From Ustilaginoidea virens (Eukaryota; Ascomycota; Sordariomycetes; Hypocreales; Clavicipitaceae), in NCBI RefSeq assembly GCF_000687475.1, contig NC_057320.1, positions 1,550,001-1,614,000 of the forward strand: 64,000 bases of DNA, written 5' to 3'. The notes under the pieces were generated by a model. It was not told the origin of the DNA and did not search any database. It was given only the letters and a program-made list of their open reading frames with translations. Positions 20,270 to 32,130 of this stretch are shown here, in pieces (positions within the stretch are counted from its first letter, which is position 1; every line of letters starts with the position of its first letter). The translations under genes were made by a program, and so were the position numbers.

Positions 20270-23200
20270 TAGCTAAAAATTAATCGCGTTTATCCGCCTA
20301 CTATATCTCCTCTCTCCTATATTAGGATATTATTATTAGATATTAAAGGCGGTATTAGGCGGTTAGGGTCGGCCTAGTGCCTCTATAGGGGCGGGTCGCT
20401 AGAGCAATTAAGTGAGCTAGAACTAATTGAAGCGGTTAAGGCTAAAGATCTAATATATAAGTCGGCAGGTAAGGCTTAGCTTATTAAAGGCAATAGAGAT
20501 CCTTTAACGGTCTCAGAAGAAGCTTAGGCTAGTCCCATATAGCTATTAGTACTATTATCTATATTTTAGGTAAGAGAGGATTAAGTAATAATAGTCTTTA
20601 AGGGCCTCCTTATATCGGCAGAGAGGCAAGGGTATAATAGGGATTTAGCGCTAGTAGAAGAAGGAGTTTAGTCCGATTTTTTCTATATAAAGCTAGGTAA
20701 ATATAGCCGATTTATATTTAAGGAGGCTATTATAGAGCTGAATTATTATAGCTATAGATTAGAAGTCTAGGGCCCTTTCTGCTGCTATAGGCCTATACTA
20801 CTGCTATCTCGCTCTTATGGCGACTTAGTATTTAAACCACCTAGTAAGCTACTCTTTTGCTAGGCATTCCTTAGCTATTAGCTACTATAGGTCGAGTTCT
20901 AAGAATAGGATATATATCTAGGGTCCTTTATAATCGCTTTATTAATAGTATCGGAGTATCGCTATTATTATAGTAAAGGCATAGTTAATTCGCTTAGCTA
21001 TCCTAGTCTTTACTATCCTTTCTAAAAATCGCTAGTAGATATAATTTAGGTATAAATCGATAGGTAGCGTAATTGCCTTAGTCTTAAGGATATCTATTAG
21101 TATAGCCTTAAAGGCCTTAGTAATAATTTAAAGGCAAAATGATTATTCTATAATTAGTGATTTTGCGATACCTTTTACTACCCCGCCGGGGGCAATAGGG
21201 GTATACTAAACTCCCGCGCTAAAGGCAATAGTAGTACGAATAACCTATATATAAACTAATTAGGCCTCCCTATATTAATATCCCTATATAAAGGCCGCTA
21301 TCGCTATAAGGGCGAATTACTGCCACTCAAGCTTTTTAGCTATTTTTGCGTAATATTTATACTACTAAAGTTTTTAGTAGATTTTAACCTCTAGGAAATA
21401 GGTATACTACTTTAGCTAAATCGTTATAGTCCTAAATTAGATTAGCATCTTATCTGCCTTATAAGCGTGCGTAAAATAGATAAGCTTACTTTTCCCTAAA
21501 TTAAAATTAAGCCTAACTTACTTAGACCACTCTTTATAGATTATCTATGCTTTTTCGAGTAAGGTTTAGGTCTCCCCTATACTCTTCCTATATACTATAA
21601 TATTAGTATTATCTATGAACCCTAGGGTGATAGTAGAGGCTACTTCTTTAAGCCTCTTATAGAATAATATAATATAAATTAAGAAGAGGATAAAGGAAAA
21701 AAGGGACCCTTATAAGACCCTAGCGGTAATAAATAGGTTATCAGTTAATTTACCCTTAAAGTGAATTTATACTATATAAGAGTCGGTAAAGCTATAGACC
21801 TATACTATAATCTATAGCGGCAATCCCTTTTCTAAGAGTAAGTAAGTAAATCGAATATAATTTACTATATTAAAGGCTATAAATATATTAAGCTAGAGGA
21901 GTAAGGCGATCCCGCTATAGTGCTATACTATACGAATTATTTCTATAAGAGTACTAAAGGCTATATCTATAGAATAATTAGCTCTATTTCCTATCTAAAG
22001 GTCTAAAAGTAGGTTGCCCTCCTTAAAGGCGGTAGTAAGCCGGCGCGCTACTATAGCTTCTAGGACTTTACCGGTTAGGTTAAATAAAAATATTAATCTT
22101 TAGCCTCCTGCTTTAGAGTATTCCTTTAGTTTCTTTCCTAGCTTTTTTAGTATAACTATATAGGCCTCCTAGAATTAAGCCGGGTAGTGCCTAGTGCGGC
22201 AAGACTCATTAAGAAAGTGGGTAAGAGCTATAATTAAGGGGGGGCTATATACCTTAAGGAATCCTATAGGTAGCCCATCCGGTCTAAAGGCCTTCTAGCT
22301 AGCTATATAGTAAAAGGCGGTATAGACCTTTTTGTATATAAATCTCTTATATAGCGGGAATTCTATATTAGCGAATTAAGGAAAGGTTGGGTCTAATATA
22401 TCCTTAAATATTGCATAAGACTAAGGGAAGAAATATTAAGCGAGGACTTATGCTTTTTCGCTATATATAGTTACTAAGGGGTGGCTAGGGCTAGTGCGTT
22501 TAAGTAGTAGGATCTCCCTAGACTTAAGGGGGAGGCTATTATATAATCTAGCCTATCGTTCTAAGGACTAAAGGTCTGCATTCTATACTATAGCTTTTTT
22601 TAATGCCTCTCTTTAGGAGCGTTATCGCTTTTTTTATACGACCTAAGTTTAAATAGCTCCTGCGTCTTAGGCGGCCCTATAGTTTTCAGGGGTATAGTAT
22701 ACTGCCTACTTCCGGTATGCTTTCTTTATAGTGGCAGCGGCTATTTTTATGCGGTTATTCTACTATAGTTCTATAGCGGGGGCTTTAGGGGTTTTCTTTA
22801 GGGCTGCAATATCTATAATTTTTTAGAGTTAGTAAGTAAGCTATTTAGTATATATATCTATTTCTTTAGGAGAGCTAAATAGGGCCGCGGTAGCAGTAGG
22901 CATAAGGCGGTTTTTAGCTTTTGCTTAAGTAAGGTATTAATTAAGGGATTTTTAGCTATTTTTTAGGTAGGCTTTAGTAGCTTATAGGTTGCTAGTATTA
23001 ATTCGGATAAGCTATAAGATATAATCAGACCCGGCGAGGTCTATATTGCCAAAGTACTTAATAGTAAGGTCTTATATAACCTAGGTATAGTCTATAGTGC
23101 TATTTCTTTTATTTAGCGTTTGCTGTATAATTTTGCTGCGAAGGGTCGCTAAGCCGAGTCTCTACTGCATTATAAGGTCGAAGAGGGTATTAATACTAAA

Positions 23201-23584
23201 TAAAATTCTATTTAGGCTATCCTATAAGGGATAGTATATATTAAAGTCCCTAACGAATGCGCTTTAAAGTCGGGGCGGGAGCCTTATAAAGTCTATAAGG
23301 GGGGTAGTCTAATTATATTTATAGCCTAGGGAATAGATAGAGTAAATATCGGTTTTAAGGAGGTAGACCTTATACTAATTAGGTCCTTTTTTAGTAGTCT
23401 ATATACCGGGACTATACCGCTTATAGATATATATCGCCGCTCGTCCGCTATAGGCTGCCAATATATACTTACCGAAGCTTAGGCTTAATAGGGTGCAGCT
23501 AAACGCAGTAGGTTTTTAGATCGCTATAATATTAGGTTCGCTTCGGTAGTAAAGCGCTATTTATATAAAGGAGGTTTTCTTCTA
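20270..23584 (-). pseudogene. L3 ORF2, endonuclease - reverse transcriptase (RIP-inactivated)
   Basis: Family B homologue of L1 ORF2 on the minus strand. The RT catalytic block is at about 21605-21630 and reads GFIDNTNI. The C-terminal Cys/His region is at about 20580-20640. The endonuclease RDFN block is near 23245-23265. Stops are TAG/TAA. The upstream limit 23584 matches the aag-aaa codons that begin ORF2 in L1. Confidence 0.8.
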
Positions 23585-25185
23585 TATATTTTAATAGAGG
23601 ACTAATATTATACGGATAGGTATATAGGGGTCGGTAGCGGCGGTATATTAGTAGTTATAGTAGAAGTAGAGGTTAGGGCTAAAGTAGGTGCAGGCTCTAA
23701 GGCCGATAGGGTCTTAGTCTATCCTAATATCGGGACCGATTATAAGAACGCAGTAAAGGTATAGTTTAGTCTAGTATTAAATATTCCTCTAGAGATAGAG
23801 CCCCTTCGGCTAGGGCGGCGGCTATATTTATATAGGGAGGATCCTCTTAAGATAATACGCTTAATTAATTCCCTTAGGGGTAAAGCGCTAGCTACTTTGC
23901 GTTAGTTTTATTCCGCAATAGGAGTAGTATTTATAGATATTATAGGAGGCGCTATAAAGAGCCTAAGTCGGCTAGTATAAGAATTCTTAGCTAACTCCTA
24001 CTACTTATTCGAGGTTCTATAAAGGTAGGACTATACTAAGTATAGGCCTTTATAATTAAAGTATAACTCCCTTTATCCGTAGGAGACTATTAGGTAGGCC
24101 TACTCCCCTTCCGGGTGCTTTTTTATACTGCATTAGCCGCACTATAGGGCCGCTACATAGTAGGCCGCGATATATCCAAACTTAAAGCAGTTATAGTACT
24201 ATTTAGGGTGTAGGTCGTTATTATAAGGTTTAGCTTCGAATATCTCTGCCTAATAGATAATACCAGACTTATAGAGCTTATTAGCAAGGTTAATAGAGTT
24301 TATACCTATAATTAAAGGCATATATATAGTGGTCCTATATAGGCGGCGGGGGGAGGCTCTAACGAAGCCTTCTCTATTCGCTTTAGTAAGGTTTCAATAG
24401 ATTTCTTTAGTTACGATATTTGCTATATAGCTAATAGGGAAATTCTTAATAATAAGACTAAATAAGCGTCGGTTTAATTCTACCTTTTGCCTAAAGGCGG
24501 ATCAGACTTAAGTTATATCGGTAATAAGACTTTTTACTACTTCTTCTATAAAGGTAACGATAGTATTACTACTATATAGCCTATATACCGCGATTATAGT
24601 ATTCCTAATAGTAGCTCTATTAATAGTATTTATAATTTCGACCGGTATTCGGTTATATAAGACCTCGCTAATACTATTGCCTTTAATTAAAATTTCCCTA
24701 TAGATATATAGCAGGACCAAAAAGGGAGCGATAGTATATTAAGGTAATATAGTAGTAGTAGCGTATCCTTATGCCGCGATATTTACCTAGGTGGTAGCCG
24801 GCGCCTATTTTAGGATATCCTAAAGGGCCGATTTAATGGCTTTTTCGATAGTCTTTAAAATTATATCGGTAAGGGTGCTAATAGGGTCTAGGGTGGCCTT
24901 ACTGCAGGCCGTATTAGCTATAGTTTCTATAATTTCTCGCACTTATCTTAGTACTGCTAGGGGGATATAATCCTAAAGCTCTTTTATCGATTCTTTAATT
25001 ATAACAGTAGTAGGTTACTTCTACTCCTAGGCAGGCTCGGTTTCGGTTTAATTATACTATATACTATTCGCGATCGTGGTAGTAGGGTTATAGCGGCTAT
25101 ATATAATGCCGCCCTTATTCCCTCCGTCGATATCTATTACTTCATTCGCGCCTACTACGCCTACTCTCTAGACGCGATATGCTAT
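23585..25185 (-). pseudogene. L3 ORF1, Gag-like protein (RIP-inactivated)
   Basis: Family B ORF1. A 70-codon piece is free of stops (24508-24720, minus) and reads YIYREILIKGNSISEVLYN, homologous to the block near 803-855 of L1 ORF1. The knuckle region lies around 24120-24200. The presumed start is ATA (from ATG) at 25185-25183. Confidence 0.75.
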
Positions 25186-25309
25186 AGGTAAGGGGGGTAA
25201 ATAGACGAGAGGAAGCGATTAGGATTATTAGAATTGATTTTAGAGGCGGTTCTATGCCGCTACCTAGGTGCGGGCGAAATCGCGAAGAGTTTTTCGATCG
25301 CAGCTATTA

Positions 25310-25322
25310 ATTTAATAGTATA
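25310..25322. repeat. Target-site duplication of L3, right copy
   Basis: atttaatagtata, identical to 18692-18704. Confidence 0.9.
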
Positions 25323-25380
25323 AAAGGCATTTAAAATTAAATAGGGTGATATTTATATATATAATAGGCCTATTAGGCTA
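25310..25380 (+). pseudogene. Chromovirus G2, end of chromodomain frame
   Basis: After L3 the reading resumes with AFKIK-x-GDIYIYNRP, matching AFKVK-x-GDIRIYNRP at the end of the G1 polyprotein. In G1 the LTR follows within about 60 bases; here no LTR follows for at least 1.5 kb. Confidence 0.75.
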
Positions 25381-26934
25381 TTAAAATAAGGTCTACTCGA
25401 CCTATAAATAACGCCTAAACGCCTACTTATAAAAAAAAAAAAACCTTTAAAAAAAATACTAAGCTTATCTGCCCTTCTCTTAGGCTAGTATTATCTTCCC
25501 CCCTCTTTTGCATTATAACTATTATACTTATCGTTAAATAGGCCCTCTTCGGCACTATTAGGATTAATATACCCTTATAGCGGCTACTACTGCAGGGGTA
25601 GTAGTAGTAGGGGCGGCTATATATAACCCCTATAGTGGTATCCCTAGGGGGTTAGATATATATATAGTAAGTAGGCCTAGAGCGGATAATTGCCTATATA
25701 ACCCTAATATAATGGCATTTTAGGGGATATACTATACAGGAAATATAGGGGGGGCTATAATAGGGCCCGATAAAGATACTATAGGGTCTATAGTAGTAGC
25801 GGCAAAAGACGCAATAGTGCCGTCTAGGGCTATTATAGCGCTAAGGCATTTTACAGCAGGTAGTACGGCTAGGCCTCTAGGGGAACCTATATATCCTACT
25901 TATAGGTAGGCGGTTCCCTAGCGTAATAAGTTAGTAAAGGGCGGGCTAAAAGGGGAGCTAAATAAGGCTAGGCAAAAGCTATTAGGTACTATTCTATCTA
26001 ATTATAATACTCTCAGGCCTCTTATTATATATCTTATATTATGCTTAATATAAAGGCTAGATCGATAACTAATCTGGCTTAGCGGTAGGAGGGAGTTATA
26101 GCCTACAAAATATTAGTTAATACCTTACCGGTAAAACTGTAAGGATTAAAAGTAAAATATAGGATATAAGGAGTTATTTAGTCGGCGGCTATAGTATGCC
26201 GCTATTAGTTATTAAGGGCCCGAAAAGAAGGCAAAAAGATAGTAGCCTAAGCTTTAGCCGTTTTAGTCGCGGGATATATAGGTTTAATAATAGCAATGCT
26301 ATCTTTATAAGCCTTAATTTATACCTAATAGATTTACTAGAATCTAAGATTACTAATAAGCTTAAAGTCGAGCTATATATATAAGCTATATGCATCTTAA
26401 TAGTAAGAGCAGCCCTTACTTTTGCCTTTTTGCATATAAATAGAGAAAATACTAATCGCCTATATTTTTCAGTTATATTACTTATATAAAAACTCCTTAT
26501 TATAAGTGTATTTGTACTTTTTATTGGAGGAATTACCCTCTAATAAATAGTCGCCTATAGCGCGCTATAGCTTGTATTTATGCTCTAAAAGGCTAAAGCG
26601 CTTAATGAATAAGGCAGTTAGACCGCTTATAGGTTGTAGGATTTTTATAATATTAGGGTCTATAGGGGTTATCGCGCCGCCTACGGCTTAACTACTATTA
26701 AGGTTCCGCTTAGATATATTTAGGGTCTTAATACGGTTAATTAAGGGAATATAAAGTCGCATTAGGTTCGAACTGATATATATATTAAATATAGGCGGAG
26801 ATAAGGTATAGCCTTTTAGATATTAACTCTTGGAAGAGAAGGATAAGCTTATAAGGGCTGTATATATAGGTTTGGGAATATATAGGTAACTAGTCTATTA
26901 ATATTAGCATCTATTACGACCCTAGGCAGGGGGG
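25381..26934 (+). other. Unrecognised region between G2 chromodomain and LINE C-b
   Basis: About 1.55 kb that matches none of the other repeats in the window. It starts with A-runs (25431-25458). A plus-strand frame from about 25560 to 26080 has few stops (blocks such as GEPIYPTYR and GELNKARQKLLGTIL). A stop-free plus-strand stretch lies at 26196-26384 (62 codons), with a minus-strand one at 26189-26395 (68 codons). No domain is recognised on either strand. It could be an extra 3' ORF of G2, the remains of another element, or non-coding. RIP-type depletion of CpA is present. Confidence 0.4.
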
Positions 26935-29661
26935 ATAATATATATATATGTATTACACTAGCTAAGCTATCTAGGGGGGGGATGAGTCCCCATCTAGCCT
27001 AGTGCTAATACCTCTATGCCTAATCTATATAGGAAACCCAAGTGCCGGAAGGAAAACCTATATACCGTCCTTAATTTGTGATATCCCTTTAGATTCGAAG
27101 GGGATTTACTATACGTTACAAGGGGGTATCCTGTCGCATAAGACTAGGTCTGGCGGCAGGGCTAGGAAAGTATAGGTGGTAGGAACGCCTCGGTAGGCGC
27201 GGTGACATTCATTAGTAGTCATTTATTTGGCTCTAGGGTGGGTATAAATCGGGTCCAGTATAGGCAGTATTATTGGGTAGGGGTAATGGCGGTAACGTTA
27301 ATATCGGGTGGGCGGCAGTAATGCGGTGAGTCGCGCGTTTTATTATTATTAACTTCATCTAATATAGGTTAGAGCAGCTAGCGGACGGTCGAGTGATTTA
27401 GTATAGGTATATAGCGGTATAAAGTCTCCCTTACCTGCTTTATCTTTTTATTTTTTTTTCTCTTCCCTTTCTATTCTTTATTAAAAATTACTAAGAATTT
27501 TCCTTTACTTCCTTTTGTGTAGCTCCGCCTCTATTGCGCCGCTATAGCCTTTGTGTATTATTTATTCTTTAAGATGCTGAACGTTTTAGAGTTGGGTCTT
27601 AGGCTTACCTAAAAATAGCTGTATCGTCCCTATATATACCGCGGTGCCGATATAGCCGTACGTTATTATAACCAGTAGGGTAAAAGGTTCTCTTTAGTTA
27701 TTATCTGCCTTTTACTAATAGTGGGTAGGGCTTAAGGGTGCCTATTTCGCTTATACTTCAAAGCGGAAGCCTTATTATATTCTCGAACGTAATACTATAA
27801 ACTATAAACCGGTAGAAAGTATATTAGTATTGCAGAAGGCCTTTACTTACGATTAGGAAGTAAGTATAGCAGCTTATTAGTATTTCTTAATTTAAAGGCT
27901 AACTTTAGTAAGTAGACAAAGACGAGTACTATAAGGTCTAGTAGGCTATATATGAATCTATTGCATTAGTTACTTTAGTTCCCCAGAAGGGTTAAGATAA
28001 TTCTGCTATTATAATGCGAATAATAGTGCCTACTATCCTAATTATGCTACTAGTAGATTTCTTTAGATTTATTAAGAGAAGAGTTTTAGCTTTAGAACGA
28101 GCCTATAGCGGGGGGCCTTTACCCCTCTCTGCATTTAAAGAACCTTAGCCGCCTACTACTGCTAGTAATATTACGACCGGTAATAGAAGCCCTATTAGTT
28201 CTATTATTATTATTGATAACGATCCTATTTTTAGGCCGGCTATTAGGGGGGAACCGTCTTATAGTAAGGGGGTCTTGCCGACCTAATTAGAGAATCCTAT
28301 TTTACCCTCTTCTAGTAAATTGCAATAAGCGGTTGTATTTTTAAAGTTTATAAAGTCCTAAGTAGAGTTATAGCTAGTGGCTTCTGCTTTTAGGGTGCTA
28401 TCTATGCCTCTACTATTAAAGCTCTTTCTGCCTATTATACTATCGCCGCTTAAGTAAGCTAAGTTAGTAATTCTGCTATTATCTTCCCCTTGCCTTTAGG
28501 CCGATATCCCCGCCCCTTCCTCTTTTAAAAAGAAAAAGGAAAAATTAAAAATAATAGAGCTGCCTATAAAGGGGATGCTAGGTCTATACGCTAAGGTTAA
28601 ATAAAAGATATACTTAATTGCGGTATCCCCCTCCCTAAAAGGGAAAAAGAAGGGAAAAAGAAAGGTAAAAGTAGCTCCTAATAATAATTATAGTAATAAT
28701 AAGGGTGGTATAGAGTAAGTAGAGAACTAAAGGGGTATTAAAAGAATTAGGGGTTTATAGCTATTAATAGTATAGGTAGTATATATAGAAAGGATATATT
28801 TTCCCTATGTAAAAGGTTAGTCGTATTATTATTTATAATTATCTATATATATATATATATTCTAAGATTAAGGTATAATCGTATTAAATTACTATTAGAG
28901 CTAAAGTCTATATAAGTAGTAAGGGCTATAGCTAAGGTAAACTATTTGAGCCGGCGGATATTAAGGACCTATTTAATAACCTATTTAGCCGATTTTTTAT
29001 TTTTAAATACTTAAATAATACTATACTTATCTAGTATAAGGCGGTTTTAGATATAGAGGGGAGGGTTTTTAAGGTAATTATTATACTCTAGAATTATATA
29101 TTCGATATTTTCTATATTGAGTCTATATTAATAGTATAGGTAATAAATAGATAGGACCTTTATTTTATATAGAAATTCGTTAAGGCCTATTTTTTCTATT
29201 CTAAGTTAGGTAAAGAGGGAGGACTTATATTTATAGAGGTTTTTATAAAGGTTTAGTATCTTTTTTATAAAGGTAAAATTAGGGGTATATTTAGCAGTAG
29301 GGCGGTTTCTTAGTGGGTATTATACTTAGGCGAGTCGCTATTTATATTACTATCTTTTTATCTATTTAAGGGCTAAAGTATAGGTAAGGGATAGTTTATC
29401 GTTTTAGAGTAGAATCGAGTCCTTAAGGGCTATATAGTTTAATATTCTATTCTTAATTAGTTACCCTTATCTATAGGTAGGTCTTTATTATAACTGAGCC
29501 TAAATAATAGTATATATATTAGAGATAAAGTTAGCTATATTACTTTCTTAGGTTCTATTAAAGAATCGTTATTAGGCTTAATTAAGGTAGAGGTTGAGTA
29601 GAAGGACTATTACTTTAATTTCTATAATTATATTAGGTATTACTTAATAGGCTTTTATAAC
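26935..29661 (-). mobile_element. LINE family C, copy C-b, segment 1 (3' end, 3' module, ORF2 C-terminus)
   Basis: The 3' end of C-b: a (TA)n tail (26935-26962), the GC-rich 3' block, then the module to about 28700, then the end of ORF2. The minus-strand ORF2 end is homologous to the L2 stretch near 9840-10080, for example the shared plus-strand block ggccKattttttctat followed by ttaggtaa. The plus-strand reading across 28970-29650 also looks coherent, but it is the antisense shadow. The solo LTR at 29662 interrupts it, and its 5-bp duplication takes up 29657-29661. Confidence 0.7.
29657..29661. repeat. Target-site duplication of solo LTR, left copy
   Basis: ataac, repeated at 30230-30234. 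Confidence 0.6.
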
Positions 29662-30229
29662 TGTCAGAATGAAATTATTTATTATTATTTATTTTATTAT
29701 TTTTTGGATATCTATCGCCGATAATTCTCTACGCATCGCCGCATCATCAGATTGAAAAAGGTAATAAGTATTCAGTACTTATATTTATATGGCGGCTGCT
29801 AGTAAAGTTGAGTACCTAGTACTTATATACATTCCTTCACGCACAAATGTATGATGCATCACAAATTGATCATACCACTTTAACGTCGCAAATCTCAATG
29901 CATTACAAATACACATTTTGCCACATATCTGTGATATCACAGTATGGTCACGATATTCACGTCAGATTGATTTCACCAGGGATGTTCTATATTGGAATAT
30001 TATATATTTAAATCCTTAGATATTCCTACCCAAATAGTGGGAAGGAATGGATAGATGTATGCATGCAAGCAAGTATGCAGAATTAATGCACATCAGATTG
30101 TCCCTACGCCTTAGTCTCGTATCTTATCTGTGCCGTTACTTTACCTTACTGCGATTTTACCATTCCACTGTCTTTATCTTTCGCATACTGCATTATTTTA
30201 ACAGGCGCGAAAACCTTCGTTATTTGATA
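29662..30229. mobile_element. Solo LTR, nearly free of RIP
   Basis: A 568-bp island with normal CpA and TpG content in an otherwise RIP-saturated region. It starts TGTCAGA and ends TTTGATA; the latter is the inverted terminus TCTGACA with two C-to-T changes. A 5-bp repeat (ataac) flanks it, as expected for an LTR insertion. A TATA-like stretch (tattatatatttaaatcc) is at about 30000-30015. No internal retrotransposon sequence is present, so I read it as the scar of LTR-LTR recombination. Orientation is unknown. The 64-codon open stretch at 30047-30241 is not gene-like. Confidence 0.6.
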
Positions 30230-30432
30230 ATAACTATATAGAGATACTTCGACTATTTAGCGGCTAGATTATATATAATGCCTTTTATAATATCTCTCGG
30301 CTTAATAGGAGTATACTAAATTCTAGCTCTAAAGGCGATTATAGTTCTAATAACCTATATATATAGTAATCGGGCTTTATAGAACTAGTAACCTTATAGA
30401 GAGGCTGCAAGCGAGGTTATTATTCCTATTGG
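30230..30432 (-). mobile_element. LINE C-b, segment 2 (post-RT part of ORF2)
   Basis: Homologous to L3 21150-21320 and L2 10430-10560 in the region after the RT. Shared plus-strand landmarks are atgccttttat, aggagtatactaaa, aaggcgat and aataacctatatata. It is bounded on the left by the solo LTR duplication (30230-30234) and on the right by L4. Confidence 0.75.
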
Positions 30433-30529
30433 CAATTTCGCCCGCACCTAGGTAGCGGCATAGAACCGCCTCTAAAATCAATTCTAATAATCCCAATCGC
30501 TTCCTCTTATCCATTTATCCCCCTTGCCT

Positions 30530-32130
30530 ATAGCGCATCGCGTCTAAAGAGTAGGCGCAGCAGGCGCGAACGAAGTAATAGATATTAACAAAGGGAATAA
30601 AGGCGGCATTATATACAGCCGCTATAACCCTACCACTACGATCGCAAATAGCATATAGTATAACCAGACTGAAACCAAGCCTGCCTAAAAGCGGAAGCGA
30701 CCTACTGCTATTATAATTAAAAAATCAATAAAAGAATTCTAGGATTATATCCCTTTAGTAATACTAAGACGAGTGCGAGAAATTATAGAAACTATAGCCG
30801 ATATGGCCTACGGTAAAGCTACCTTAGACCCTATTAGCACCCTTACTAATATAATTTTAAAGACTATTGAAAAAGCCATTAAATCGGCCCTTTAGGATAT
30901 CTTAAAATAGGCGCCGGCTACCACCTAGGCAAATATCGCAGCATAAGGATATACCGCTACTACTATACTACCCTAATATACTATCGCTCCCCTTCTAGTC
31001 CTGCTATATATCTATAAGGAAATTTTAATTAAAGGCAATAGTATTAGTAAGGTCCTACGCAACTAAATACTAGTCGAAATTATAAATGCCATTAATAGAG
31101 CTACCACTAAGAATACTATAATTGCAGCATATAGGCTATATAGCGGCAATACTATCGTTACCTTTATAGAAGAAGTAGTAAAAAGTCTTATCGCCGATAC
31201 GACCTAAGTCCGACCCGCCTTTAGGTAAAAAGTAAAACTAAACTAATACTTATTTAGTCTTATTATTAAGAATTTCCTTACTAGCTAAATAGCAAATATT
31301 GCAACTAAAGAAATCTACCGAAACCTTACTAAAGTAAATAGAAAAGGCTTTATTAGAGCCTCCTTCTACTACCTATATAGGACCGCTATGCGTATGCCCC
31401 TAATTATAGGCATAAACTCTATTAACCTCGCTAATAAGCTTTGCAAGTCTAGTATTATCTACCAGGCAGAGATATTCAAAGCTGAACCTTATAATAACAC
31501 CCTATACCCTAAATAGTGCTATAACTACTTTAAGTTTAGATATATTGCGGCCTACTATATAGCAGCCCTGCGGTACAGCTAATATAATATAAAAAAGCAC
31601 CCGGAAGAGAAGTAGGCCTACCTAATAGTCTCCTATAAATAAAGGGAATTATACTTTAACTATAAAGGCTTATACCTAGTGTAATCCTACCTCTATAGAA
31701 CCTCAAATAAGTAATAAGAGTTAGTTAGGAATTCTTATATTAGCCGACCTAAGCTCTTTATAGCGCCTCTTATAATATCTATAAATGCTACTCCTATCGT
31801 AGAATAGAACTAATATAAAATAGCTAATGCTTTACCCCTAAGGGAATCGATCGAAAGTATTATCTTAAAAAGATCCTCTTTATATAAATATAGCCGCCGC
31901 TTTAGCTAAAGGGGCTTTATTTTTAGAGGAATATTTAATACTAGACTAAACTATATCTTTATCGCGTTCTTATAACCGGTCTTAATGTTAGGATAGATTA
32001 GGACCCTATTAGCCCTAGAACCCGCACCTACTTTAGCCCTAACCTCTACCTCTATTATAACTACTAATATACTGCCGCTACTAACCCCTATATACCTATT
32101 TGTATAATATTAGTCCTCTATTAGAATATA
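30530..32130 (+). pseudogene. L4 ORF1, Gag-like protein (RIP-inactivated)
   Basis: Family B ORF1. The presumed start is ATA-GCG at 30530. The CCHC region is at about 31517-31570 (CYNYFKFRYIAAYY, with Cys and His codons partly TAC/TAT). It is homologous to L3 ORF1 along its length, with TAG/TAA stops. Confidence 0.75.

Larger units (their letters stand above)
18705..25309 (-). mobile_element. Tad1-like LINE, full-length copy L3 (family B)
   Basis: A 6.6-kb family B element on the minus strand with an exact 13-bp target-site duplication. Its 3' end carries the same tail type and GC hairpin as family A but a diverged 3' block (ccggaagggaaaaaccc on the plus strand). The leader, including the cgggcgaaatcgcga head, is at 25195-25309. 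ORF1 is 23585-25185, ORF2 about 20270-23584 and the 3' module 18705-20269. It inserted in the G2 chromodomain. Confidence 0.9.

Noticed and set aside
28970..29650. A coherent plus-strand protein-like reading
   Set aside because: The same segment aligns, on the minus strand, with the ORF2 end of L2 near 9840-10080. The plus-strand reading is the antisense shadow; RIP gives both strands mainly TAG/TAA, which makes shadows look open.
30047..30241. A 64-codon plus-strand ORF
   Set aside because: It lies inside the barely RIPed solo LTR and runs over its end; it has no recognisable domain and is open mainly because RIP spared the region.
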